NCBI GenBank assembly: GCA_012515725.1
Contig: JAAYXU010000114.1
Coordinates: 1-15,984 of the forward strand
DNA from: Clostridiales bacterium
GTDB taxonomy: Bacteria > Bacillota > Clostridia > Christensenellales > UMGS416
DNA: 15,984 bases
Direction: 5' to 3'
Each line of letters opens with the position of its first letter. Position 1 is the stretch's first letter. The notes beneath the pieces are model-generated. The model searched no databases. It saw only the letters and a program-made list of their open reading frames with translations, and had not been told where the DNA came from. This document shows positions 7,084 through 13,568 of the stretch, in pieces. The position numbers were made by a program, and so were the translations under genes.

Positions 7084-7488
7084 ATGGCTAAGACAGCAGC
7101 CACAGCAAAGCACGGGGTTCGCCGCCGCCGTGAGAAAAAGCACATCGAACGGGGAGCGGTCCATATTCGTTCCTCTTTCAATAACACGATCGTGACCATC
7201 ACCGACGTGCAGGGCAACGCGCTTTCGTGGTCCAGCGCAGGTTCGCTTAATTTCCGCGGATCGCGCAAGAGCACGCCCTTCGCCGCCCAGATGGCCGCCG
7301 AAACGGCAGCCCGCGGCGCGATGGAGCATGGGCTCAAGATCGTGGACGTATTCGTTAAGGGGCCCGGTTCGGGCCGCGAAGCGGCTATACGGGCGCTGCA
7401 GACGGCGGGACTCGAGATCGCTATGATCAAGGACGTCACGCCCATACCCCATAATGGCTGCCGTCCGCCCAAGCGCCGCAGAGTCTGA
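7084..7488 (+). CDS. rpsK: 30S ribosomal protein S11
   Basis: S11 forms part of the platform of the small subunit near the mRNA exit. The 134 residues carry a basic N-terminus (HGVRRRREKKHIERG), then IRSSFNNTIVTITDVQGNAL, SRKSTPFAAQMAAE and the signature VKGPGSGREAAIRALQ. The tail VTPIPHNGCRPPKRRRV is typical. ATG 7084 follows GGAGGGAG by a short gap. It lies 15 bases after rpsM. Confidence 0.97.
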   Translation: MAKTAATAKHGVRRRREKKHIERGAVHIRSSFNNTIVTITDVQGNALSWSSAGSLNFRGSRKSTPFAAQMAAETAARGAMEHGLKIVDVFVKGPGSGREAAIRALQTAGLEIAMIKDVTPIPHNGCRPPKRRRV

Positions 7489-7508
7489 TTGAGGAGGAAC
7501 ATTAGATC

Positions 7509-8138
7509 ATGGCTAAATATACCGGATCCGTATGCCGGCTGTGCCGCCGCGAGGGAGCAAAGCTGTTTTTGAAGGGAGACCGCTGCTATAGCGGGAAGTG
7601 CTCCTTCAACAAGCGGCCGGTTCCCCCCGGACAGCACGGTCAGGGCAGAAGGAAGATGTCCGAGTACGGCCTGCAGCTTCGCGAGAAGCAGAAGATGCGC
7701 CGCGCCTACGGACTGCTGGAAAACCAGTTCCGCACGTATTTTGATAAAGCGCGCCGGCAGAAGGGCGTCAATACGGGCGAGGCGCTGCTGCAGATGCTCG
7801 AGACGCGTCTCGACAACGTAGCCTATCGGCTTGGGTTCGGAGAGTCCCGTCCCCAGGCGCGCCAACTGGTGCTTCACGGACATATACTCGTCAATGGCCG
7901 TAAAGTGAATATACCGTCCTACCTTGTGTCGCCCGGGGATACGATTTCCGTTAAGGAATCGAGCCGGGACATAGAGGTATTCAAGTCGCTGCGGGAGGGC
8001 CCCTCCCATACCGTGCCAAAGTGGCTGGAGCTCAACGCCGACGCGCTGGAAGGGAAGATACTGCAAAAGCCTGAGCGCGACGACATCGATCTGACCTTGT
8101 CCGAGCATCTGGTGGTCGAGTACTACTCGAAACTGTAA
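7509..8138 (+). CDS. rpsD: 30S ribosomal protein S4, zinc-binding form
   Basis: S4 initiates small-subunit assembly on the 5' domain of 16S rRNA and helps form the mRNA entry channel. The 209 residues carry an N-terminal zinc site C9, C12, C26, C31 (CRLC...CYSGKC), as in the zinc-containing S4 form. RPVPPGQHGQGR follows. The S4 RNA-binding domain spans about 97-160 (RLDNVAYRLGF..., VLHGHILVNGRKVNIPS). ATG 7509 has AGGAGG at 7492-7497. Its place inside the alpha operon is common in Clostridia and differs from B. subtilis. In gamma-proteobacteria S4 represses this operon; whether that happens here is unknown. Confidence 0.97.
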   Translation: MAKYTGSVCRLCRREGAKLFLKGDRCYSGKCSFNKRPVPPGQHGQGRRKMSEYGLQLREKQKMRRAYGLLENQFRTYFDKARRQKGVNTGEALLQMLETRLDNVAYRLGFGESRPQARQLVLHGHILVNGRKVNIPSYLVSPGDTISVKESSRDIEVFKSLREGPSHTVPKWLELNADALEGKILQKPERDDIDLTLSEHLVVEYYSKL

Positions 8139-8187
8139 GCTTCCGGCGCAGCCTCGACCGACATCCCAACAAGGAGGGTTCAGATAC

Positions 8188-9138
8188 ATGATCGAAATTG
8201 AAAAGCCCAACATTGAGTGCGTGGACATGAGCGACGACAACCGCTACGGTAAATTCGTCATCGAGCCGCTGGAGAGGGGATTCGGCACGACGCTGGGTAA
8301 CGCGCTGCGGCGTGTGCTGCTCTCCAGCCTTCCCGGCGTTGCGGTATCCTCGGTAAAGATCGAGGGCGTACTGCACGAGTTCTCGACGATTCCCGGCGTA
8401 GCGGAGGATGTAACCGAGATATTGCTTAATCTCAAGGGTCTTTCGGCCGCGCTGTACACGGATAACAAGCCCAAGGTCGTCACGATCAGCGCCAAGGGAC
8501 CGTGCACCGTTAAGGCCAGCGATATCGTGGCCGACGCCGAGGTCGAGATACTCAATCCCGACATGTATATCGCTACCCTCAACGAGGATGGGTACCTTTA
8601 CATGGAGATTACGCTGGAGAGGGGACGTGGATACGTGTCGGCCGAGCGCAACAAGCAGCCCGGCCAGGCCATCGGCATCATACCGGTGGACTCGATATTC
8701 ACGCCCATCCGCAAGGTCAACTTTACCGTGGAAAATACCCGCGTAGGCCAGCAGACCGACTTTGACAAGCTGACGCTCGAGATATGGACCAACGGCTCTA
8801 TCCGGCCCGACGAGGCGGGGAGCCTGGCGGCCAAGATCATGAGCGAGCATCTGAAGCTTTTCATCGACCTGACGGACGATGTGGGCAACGTCGAGATCAT
8901 GGTGGAGAAGGGCGAGGACCGCAAAGAAAAGGTACTCGAAATGACGATAGAGGAACTGGACCTCACCGTCCGTTCCTATAACTGCCTAAAGCGCGCGGGC
9001 ATCAACACCGTGGAGGAGCTGGTGCAGCGCTCCGAGGACGAGATGATGAAGGTGCGCAACCTGGGCCGCAAATCGCTGGAAGAAGTCATACAGAAGCTGG
9101 CCGGCCTGGGGCTGGAACTGGCACGCAACGAAGACTGA
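8188..9138 (+). CDS. rpoA: DNA-directed RNA polymerase subunit alpha
   Basis: Alpha dimerises to nucleate RNA polymerase assembly and contacts upstream promoter DNA and activators. The 316 residues split into an N-terminal assembly domain (about 1-235, with ERGFGTTLGNALRRVLLSSL at 29-48) and a C-terminal helix-hairpin-helix domain (about 250-316). The DNA-contact set of the E. coli C-terminal domain is conserved with a constant offset of 3: R262, N265, G293, K295, S296, E299 (RSYNCLK, NLGRKSLEE). ATG 8188 follows AAGGAGGG (8171-8178). It is flanked by rpsD and rplQ in the usual order. Alpha probably uses UP elements in this organism, given the intact contact residues. Confidence 0.98.
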   Translation: MIEIEKPNIECVDMSDDNRYGKFVIEPLERGFGTTLGNALRRVLLSSLPGVAVSSVKIEGVLHEFSTIPGVAEDVTEILLNLKGLSAALYTDNKPKVVTISAKGPCTVKASDIVADAEVEILNPDMYIATLNEDGYLYMEITLERGRGYVSAERNKQPGQAIGIIPVDSIFTPIRKVNFTVENTRVGQQTDFDKLTLEIWTNGSIRPDEAGSLAAKIMSEHLKLFIDLTDDVGNVEIMVEKGEDRKEKVLEMTIEELDLTVRSYNCLKRAGINTVEELVQRSEDEMMKVRNLGRKSLEEVIQKLAGLGLELARNED

Positions 9139-9154
9139 GGAGGAACATCACCCA

Positions 9155-9667
9155 ATGGCAGGACATCGCAAACTGGGTCGGCCCACCGACCGGAGGATGG
9201 CGATATTGCGCGGCCTGGTGACCGATCTGTTTCAGACCGGCAAGGTGACCACGACGGTTGCCCGCGCCAAGGAAGTGCGTAAAATCGCCGAAAATATCAT
9301 TACTATCGCTATGGACGAGTGCGAAAATACCGTCACCGTACAAAAGACGATCAACAACGAGAAGGATCAGTCGGTTGAGGTCGAGTTCATTAACGACTCG
9401 GCTACGCGGCTGGCCGCGCGCCGACGCATCATGGCGATGATATATGAAGCGCCGATTCCCCGCAAGGACAAGGAGAGCAAGGAAGACTACATCGAGCGGA
9501 CGCAGGATATCAACCACCCGCTGGTGGAGAAGATATTCCGCGAGATCGCGCCAAAGTATAAAAAGCGCGCGCAGGACATAGGCACAAAGGGCGGATACAC
9601 GCGCATCCTGAAGCTGGGTCCCCGCCGGGGCGACGGCGCCGAATCCGTGGTGCTGGAGCTTATCTGA
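9155..9667 (+). CDS. rplQ: 50S ribosomal protein L17 with internal insertions
   Basis: L17 lies near the exit of the peptide tunnel. Both ends are standard: MAGHRKLGRPTDRRMAILRG, the TDLFQTGKVTTTVARAKEVRK segment (22-43), and the C-terminal GGYTRILKLGPRRGDGAE. The protein has 170 residues where common bacterial L17 has about 115-130. Compared with that form, extra sequence lies at about 55-80 (after the ENIITIA helix) and about 98-122 (a charged segment with PRKDKESKEDY). The additions are in frame and rich in charged residues, not a fusion or frameshift. ATG 9155 follows GAGGAGG (9137-9143), which overlaps the rpoA stop. It is the last ribosomal gene of the cluster. Confidence 0.96.
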   Translation: MAGHRKLGRPTDRRMAILRGLVTDLFQTGKVTTTVARAKEVRKIAENIITIAMDECENTVTVQKTINNEKDQSVEVEFINDSATRLAARRRIMAMIYEAPIPRKDKESKEDYIERTQDINHPLVEKIFREIAPKYKKRAQDIGTKGGYTRILKLGPRRGDGAESVVLELI

Positions 9668-9698
9668 TACGGAATACCGATTGACGTTAAGCGTACTG

Positions 9699-9740
9699 GG
9701 GACCGGGAGGCGGACGCTTCCTTACCGGTCCCTTTGCTTT
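9699..9740 (+). terminator. Probable intrinsic terminator after rplQ
   Basis: GGGACCGG (9699-9706) pairs with CCGGTCCC (9725-9732). The interior can extend the stem further (GAGGCG against CGCTTC, with a G-U pair). The tail is TTTGCTTT (9733-9740), an interrupted U-tract. It lies 31 bases after the rplQ stop and 24 bases before ecfA1. The broken tail suggests that termination may be partial, with read-through into the ECF genes. Confidence 0.75.
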
Positions 9741-9763
9741 ACGGTAACAAGGGGGGTGACGTC

Positions 9764-10627
9764 ATGGCCGCGATCATAGAGCTTGCTGATGTCCATCACG
9801 CGTACGCGCAGTACCGGCAGGAGGGAGAGGACGTAGTCCGCACTCCGGCGATACAGGGCGTCACGCTGTCCATCGAGGAAGGCTCGTTCATGGCGGTTGT
9901 GGGCCACAACGGATCGGGAAAGTCTACGCTGGCCAAGCACATGAACGCGCTGCTGCTGCCCGACCGAGGAACGGTCACGGTCGCGGGCATGTCCACGGCT
10001 GACGAGAGCAGGCTCTGGGACATCCGGCAGACGGTCGGCATGGTGTTTCAAAATCCCGACAACCAGATCGTGAGCTCTATCGTCGAGGAGGACGTCGCGT
10101 TCGGCCTGGAGAACCTGGGCGTGCCCCGCGAGCAGATACGCCCGCGGGTCGAGGCGGCGCTTGACGCGGTGGGTATGTCGGGCCACGCGCTCAAGGCGCC
10201 CCATATGCTGTCGGGAGGCCAGAAGCAGCGGGTCGCTATCGCGGGCGTCATCGCGATGCGGCCGCGCGTTATAGTATTTGACGAGTCCACGGCGATGCTG
10301 GATCCGGCCGGGCGAGCGGAGGTGCTGGACACAGCGGTGCGCCTCAATCACGATGAAGGCATCACCGTTATTTGGATCACCCATTTCATAGAGGAATGCA
10401 TGGCGGCCGGGCGTGTCGTCGTGATGTCGGGCGGCACGGTCGATATGGACGGCCCCCCACTCTTGGTACTGCGGGAGCGGGCGACGCTGCGCGGGCTGGG
10501 TCTGACCGCGCCGCCCATGCTGGAGCTGTCCGGACGGCTGCGCGAGGCCGGAGTGCCCCTTGCGGGGGATCCATCCACATTGGAGCAGATGGCGGAGGCG
10601 CTATGTCCATTGTTATCGAAAAACTGA
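9764..10627 (+). CDS. ecfA1: ECF transporter ATP-binding subunit EcfA1
   Basis: This is one of two ATPases of the energy-coupling factor module that drives vitamin or metal uptake with interchangeable substrate-binding S proteins. The 287 residues contain Walker A GHNGSGKST (47-55), the Q-loop Q96 (FQNPDNQI), signature LSGGQKQR (149-156), and Walker B VIVFDESTAMLDP (169-181) with catalytic E174. The switch histidine is H207 (WITHFIEE). The DEST motif in place of DEPT is typical of EcfA1 and separates it from EcfA2. ATG 9764 has GGGGGGTGA at 9751-9759. An upstream in-frame TTG at 9734 lies in the terminator tail and is rejected. Its 3' end overlaps ecfA2 by 25 bases. Confidence 0.93.
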   Translation: MAAIIELADVHHAYAQYRQEGEDVVRTPAIQGVTLSIEEGSFMAVVGHNGSGKSTLAKHMNALLLPDRGTVTVAGMSTADESRLWDIRQTVGMVFQNPDNQIVSSIVEEDVAFGLENLGVPREQIRPRVEAALDAVGMSGHALKAPHMLSGGQKQRVAIAGVIAMRPRVIVFDESTAMLDPAGRAEVLDTAVRLNHDEGITVIWITHFIEECMAAGRVVVMSGGTVDMDGPPLLVLRERATLRGLGLTAPPMLELSGRLREAGVPLAGDPSTLEQMAEALCPLLSKN

Positions 10628-11472
10628 CCCATATATATATGCCTGGGACTCCGTTTGAGACTACCGCGCTGCGCAGCGTGTCGCTCACCGTGGAGGACGG
10701 GTCTTTCGTGGGCGTCATCGGACACACCGGATCGGGCAAGTCGACGCTGGTGCAGCATATGAACGGTCTTCTGCGTCCGACTTCGGGCCGTGTCGTCGTG
10801 GAGGGAATCGATGTTGGCGCGAAGGGCGCGGATTTACGGGCGCTCCGGCAGCAGGTAGGGCTGGTGTTTCAGTACCCCGAGTATCAGCTTTTTGAGGAAA
10901 CGGTGAGCCGTGACGTAGCATTCGGCCCCCGAAATCTGGGACTGTCCGAGGCCGAGGTGGCCCGCCGCGTCGAGGAAGCGCTTTCGCGGGTGGGGATTGA
11001 CCCCGGGGAGCTGGGCGCTCGCTCGCCTTTCGAGCTGTCGGGCGGACAGCGGCGGCGCGTGGCGCTGGCTGGCGTGCTGGCGATGGAGCCGCGTGTGCTG
11101 ATTCTCGACGAACCGACCGCAGGACTCGATCCGGAGGGACGCTCCGACATGCTTCGTATGATGCGGGAACTGCGCGCGCGCGAGGGCACGACGATACTCA
11201 TGATCAGCCACAATATGGACGAGGTCGCGCAGGTCGCCGATCGTGTGCTAGTCATGGCCCACGGCGAGGCGATCCTCTACGATACCCCCGCCAACGTATT
11301 CGCCGACGCGCGGCGTCTTAGCGGGCTGGGACTGGACGTACCGCTGATGGCGCGCCTGTCGGACGCGCTCAGGCGGCGCGGCGTGACGGTTCCCAGGGGA
11401 CTTCTAACGCTGGACGCGATGGAGGCGTTCATACTTGAGCGCACCGGGAGGGGGGGCCGCGATGCTGGGTAA
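10603..11472 (+). CDS. ecfA2: ECF transporter ATP-binding subunit EcfA2
   Basis: This is the second ATPase of the ECF module and pairs with EcfA1. The 289 residues contain Walker A GHTGSGKST (40-48), Q90 (FQYPEYQLFEETV), signature LSGGQRRR (145-152), and Walker B VLILDEPTAGLDP (165-177) with E170. The switch histidine is H203 (ISHNMDEV). ATG 10603 follows GGAGG (10594-10598) with a short 4-base gap and gives MSIVIEKLTHIY. The frame extends upstream to 10372, but that part lies inside ecfA1 and lacks family features. The overlap with ecfA1 is 25 bases and with ecfT 11 bases, so the three are probably coupled. Confidence 0.94.
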   Translation: MSIVIEKLTHIYMPGTPFETTALRSVSLTVEDGSFVGVIGHTGSGKSTLVQHMNGLLRPTSGRVVVEGIDVGAKGADLRALRQQVGLVFQYPEYQLFEETVSRDVAFGPRNLGLSEAEVARRVEEALSRVGIDPGELGARSPFELSGGQRRRVALAGVLAMEPRVLILDEPTAGLDPEGRSDMLRMMRELRAREGTTILMISHNMDEVAQVADRVLVMAHGEAILYDTPANVFADARRLSGLGLDVPLMARLSDALRRRGVTVPRGLLTLDAMEAFILERTGRGGRDAG

Positions 11473-12304
11473 CATCACGATCGGCCAGTATTTCCCCGGC
11501 GAATCGCCGGTGCATCGGTTGGACCCCCGCACAAAGCTGATCATCACGTTCGGGTTTATCGTGCTTGTATTCCTCATCCGGAGCGTTGCGGGGTATGCGG
11601 CCGTGTTCCTCTTTATCGTGGCGACGGCCGCGCTCTCGCGGCTGCCCGTCCGGTATCTTATTAAGGGCCTGCGCCCGCTCGTATACATCATGCTGTTTAC
11701 ATTCGTCATCAATCTCTTTATGACCGGGGGAGAGCCGCTAGTGATATCGTGGGGCGGGCGCGTGGTTCCGCTTACGTGGCGGTTCCTGCACATTACCCGG
11801 GAGGGCGTCCGCATGTCGGTCACGATGGTATTCCGGCTCGTGTTCCTGATACTGGGCACACAGCTTCTGACGCTGACCACGTCACCCCTTACGATGACCG
11901 ACGCGATCGAGCAGCTTTTAGGGCCGCTCAAGCGCATCCGCTTCCCGGTGCACGAGCTGGCGATGATGATGACGATCGCGATGCGCTTCATACCCACGCT
12001 GCTGCAGGAAACCGACCGCATCATGAAGGCGCAGATGAGCCGGGGCGCGGACTTCGAGAGCGGCAATATCGTCCGGCGCGCGCGCAACATGGTGCCGCTA
12101 CTCGTTCCCCTATTCGTATCGGCGTTCCGCCGCGCAGACGAGCTGGCGCTGGCCATGGAGTCCCGCTGCTACCGGGGCGGGCAGGGGCGTACACGGATGA
12201 AGATTCTGGCGATGACCCGGCTCGATCTTTACGCGGGTATCGCGGCGCTGCTGCTCGCGGCGGCGGTTATCGCCGATAATGTGTGGGGCGGTATGCTCCT
12301 GTGA
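11462..12304 (+). CDS. ecfT: ECF transporter transmembrane subunit EcfT
   Basis: EcfT is the membrane scaffold that links the two ATPases to the S component. The 280 residues begin MLGNITIGQYFPGESPVHRLDPRTK. Several hydrophobic helices follow (about 26-58, 72-88, 118-138, 255-275). Two short arginine motifs of the coupling helices are visible: MSRGADF (192-198) and ESRCYRGG (233-240). This is the CbiQ/EcfT family. ATG 11462 follows a G-rich ribosome binding site (GGGAGGGG from 11446) and overlaps the ecfA2 stop by 11 bases. A longer start at 11435 adds only an unsupported N-terminus. No S-component gene is in the window, which fits group II ECF systems with scattered S genes. Confidence 0.93.
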   Translation: MLGNITIGQYFPGESPVHRLDPRTKLIITFGFIVLVFLIRSVAGYAAVFLFIVATAALSRLPVRYLIKGLRPLVYIMLFTFVINLFMTGGEPLVISWGGRVVPLTWRFLHITREGVRMSVTMVFRLVFLILGTQLLTLTTSPLTMTDAIEQLLGPLKRIRFPVHELAMMMTIAMRFIPTLLQETDRIMKAQMSRGADFESGNIVRRARNMVPLLVPLFVSAFRRADELALAMESRCYRGGQGRTRMKILAMTRLDLYAGIAALLLAAAVIADNVWGGMLL

Positions 12305-13053
12305 ACATCCGGCTGACGCTCGAATACGACGGGACGGGCTACGCAGGCTGGCAGCGGCAGGATAACGCCATGGCCGTACAGCAGCGTGTCGAGGAGGCCG
12401 TCGCTGCTGTGACCGGGGAGCGCGCGGGCGTGGTCGCCGCCGGGCGTACCGACGCCGGAGTTCACGCACTGGGCCAGGTCTGCCACTTCCACACCGGGAG
12501 CGCGATACCGCCCGAGCGGACCGCCTTCGCGCTCAACACGCACCTGCCCCCCGATATCCGTGTCACCGAGTCGCGGCAGGTTCACGACGCGTTCCACGCA
12601 CGGTACGACGCGCGGAGCAAGCATTACCGGTATACGCTATTCGTCCGGCCTGTCGCTCCGGCGCTGGAGCGCTGCCGGGTATGGCACATCCCAGTACCCC
12701 TAGACACCGCGGCCATGGCGCGCTCTGCCGCACACTTTTTGGGCGAGCATGATTTTTCGGCGTTCATGGACTCAGGAAGCCACGTAAAAAGCGCGGTGCG
12801 CACCCTCACCCGGGCAGACGTAGCCGCGCGCGGCAACTATATTACTATCGATTTTGAGGGAACCGGTTTCCTGTACAGGATGGTCCGCATCATGGCGGGG
12901 ACGCTCGTCGAGGTCGGACAGAGTAAGCGCGACGCGGACTCCATCCCCGAACTGCTCAGAGACGGCGATCGCCGCCAGGCCGGGGTCACCGCCCCGGCCC
13001 ACGGGCTGTGCCTTATGCGGGTTTACTACGACGGGGATGAATTGCGTGACTAA
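12301..13053 (+). CDS. truA: tRNA pseudouridine synthase A (positions 38-40)
   Basis: TruA converts uridines 38-40 in the anticodon arm of tRNAs to pseudouridine. From GTG 12301 the protein has 250 residues and starts MNIRLTLEYDGTGYAGWQRQ. The catalytic aspartate is D51 in AGRTDAGVHALGQV. The RNA-binding and C-terminal motifs KHYRYTL, HLGEHDFSAF-like FLGEHDFSAF, and LYRMVRIMAGTLVEVG are present. GTG 12301 overlaps the ecfT stop (GTGA). An earlier in-frame GTG at 12283 lies inside ecfT and has no family support. ecfA1-ecfA2-ecfT-truA is a common Firmicute order, but the usual next genes rplM and rpsI do not follow here. Confidence 0.95.
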   Translation: MNIRLTLEYDGTGYAGWQRQDNAMAVQQRVEEAVAAVTGERAGVVAAGRTDAGVHALGQVCHFHTGSAIPPERTAFALNTHLPPDIRVTESRQVHDAFHARYDARSKHYRYTLFVRPVAPALERCRVWHIPVPLDTAAMARSAAHFLGEHDFSAFMDSGSHVKSAVRTLTRADVAARGNYITIDFEGTGFLYRMVRIMAGTLVEVGQSKRDADSIPELLRDGDRRQAGVTAPAHGLCLMRVYYDGDELRD

Positions 13054-13079
13054 ACCCGTGCCGTGCGGGGTATCGGGTT
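13053..13079 (+). other. Stem-loop directly after truA
   Basis: AACCCG (13053-13058) can pair with CGGGTT (13074-13079), and a short CCG/CGG stem fits inside. No U-tract follows, so this is not a standard intrinsic terminator. It may protect or define the 3' end of the truA transcript. Weak evidence. Confidence 0.3.
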
Positions 13080-13215
13080 CTAGTCGGTGTCCTGTATTCA
13101 ATAACAGCCTGACTGACCAGCTCGTCTTTCGTATTTTTCCCGGACTGATTCTCCGTCCGATAGCTGATTTAATTCGTTGTACGCTGGAATCAATATAAGA
13201 TAATAACAACACACA
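13080..13215. other. AT-richer gene-free interval between convergent genes
   Basis: This interval is visibly richer in A and T than its neighbours. I find no open frame with a start, ribosome binding site and family match on either strand. A small stem (CGGAC 13141-13145 with GTCCG 13155-13159) is present. Short fragments of readable sequence occur in different frames on the - strand but cannot be assembled into a gene. It is best treated as intergenic or relic DNA. Confidence 0.4.
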
Positions 13216-13246
13216 GGCGGAAGAGGTTCACGAACCGCCCGCCTTT
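13216..13246 (-). terminator. Probable terminator in the convergence zone
   Basis: GGCGG (13216-13220) pairs with CCGCC (13239-13243), and GGTTC (13225-13229) pairs with GAACC (13232-13236) inside it. Read on the - strand, the hairpin is followed by a moderately T-rich stretch (TGTGTGTTGTTATT). It lies 47 bases after the stop of the small - strand gene. On the + strand only TTT follows. It probably ends the - strand transcript and may also act weakly on read-through from truA. Confidence 0.6.
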
Positions 13247-13290
13247 AAGAAGCGATAGATACGCGGCTAAGCCGTCAGGCTGCGATCGTA

Positions 13291-13512
13291 TCAGGCCTGA
13301 TCGGTGGGCTGCTCCGCAGCCGTTTCCTCTATGGATTTGCGCTGCACGCGCGCGACGGCCTCATCATGGGCGCGGATCGTGCTCAGATACACGCGGTATC
13401 CGGCCGACGGCGTTTTTTTGCTCTCGGTCATGTCCTCGGGCGACGGGTCTTGCGGCGGGTTCTGCGGCGGCATGTTCGAGCCAACCGGACGACGGGGACC
13501 CAGTGGGCGCAT
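13291..13512 (-). CDS. Small hypothetical protein downstream of the hydratase
   Basis: I do not recognise this protein. From ATG 13512 it has 73 residues. The first half is rich in proline and glycine (MRPLGPRRPVGSNMPPQNPP, then PEDMTESKKT). The second half is charged and probably helical (YRVYLSTIRAHDEAVARVQR, then KSIEETAAEQPTDQA). It has no signal peptide, membrane segment or cysteine. The start is chosen because GGTGATC, part of an AAGGATGGTGATC sequence resembling the 16S-complementary AAGGAGGTGATC, lies just upstream. An ATG at 13524 would place that site inside the gene. It begins 56 bases after the hydratase stop on the same strand and may be co-transcribed. The overlapping + strand frame has no support. 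Confidence 0.5.
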   Translation of the reverse strand: MRPLGPRRPVGSNMPPQNPPQDPSPEDMTESKKTPSAGYRVYLSTIRAHDEAVARVQRKSIEETAAEQPTDQA

Positions 13513-13568
13513 GACGATCACCATCCTTCATACTAGTGTATGCGCCATGCGCTTAAAAATAAACTGGT

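Noticed and set aside
9681..9709. TTGACG after rplQ as a -35 box for an ecfA1 promoter.
   Set aside because: At 16-18 base spacing the sequence is GC-rich and has no -10 likeness; it lies just before the terminator stem.
13080..13200. Possible relic of a small - strand gene (Spo0E-like look): readable fragments NELNQLSDGESVREKYE and DELVSQAVIEYR occur in two frames and could be joined by one base shift.
   Set aside because: The fragments are short, need a frameshift, lack a good start and ribosome binding site, and the match to any family is too weak to name.
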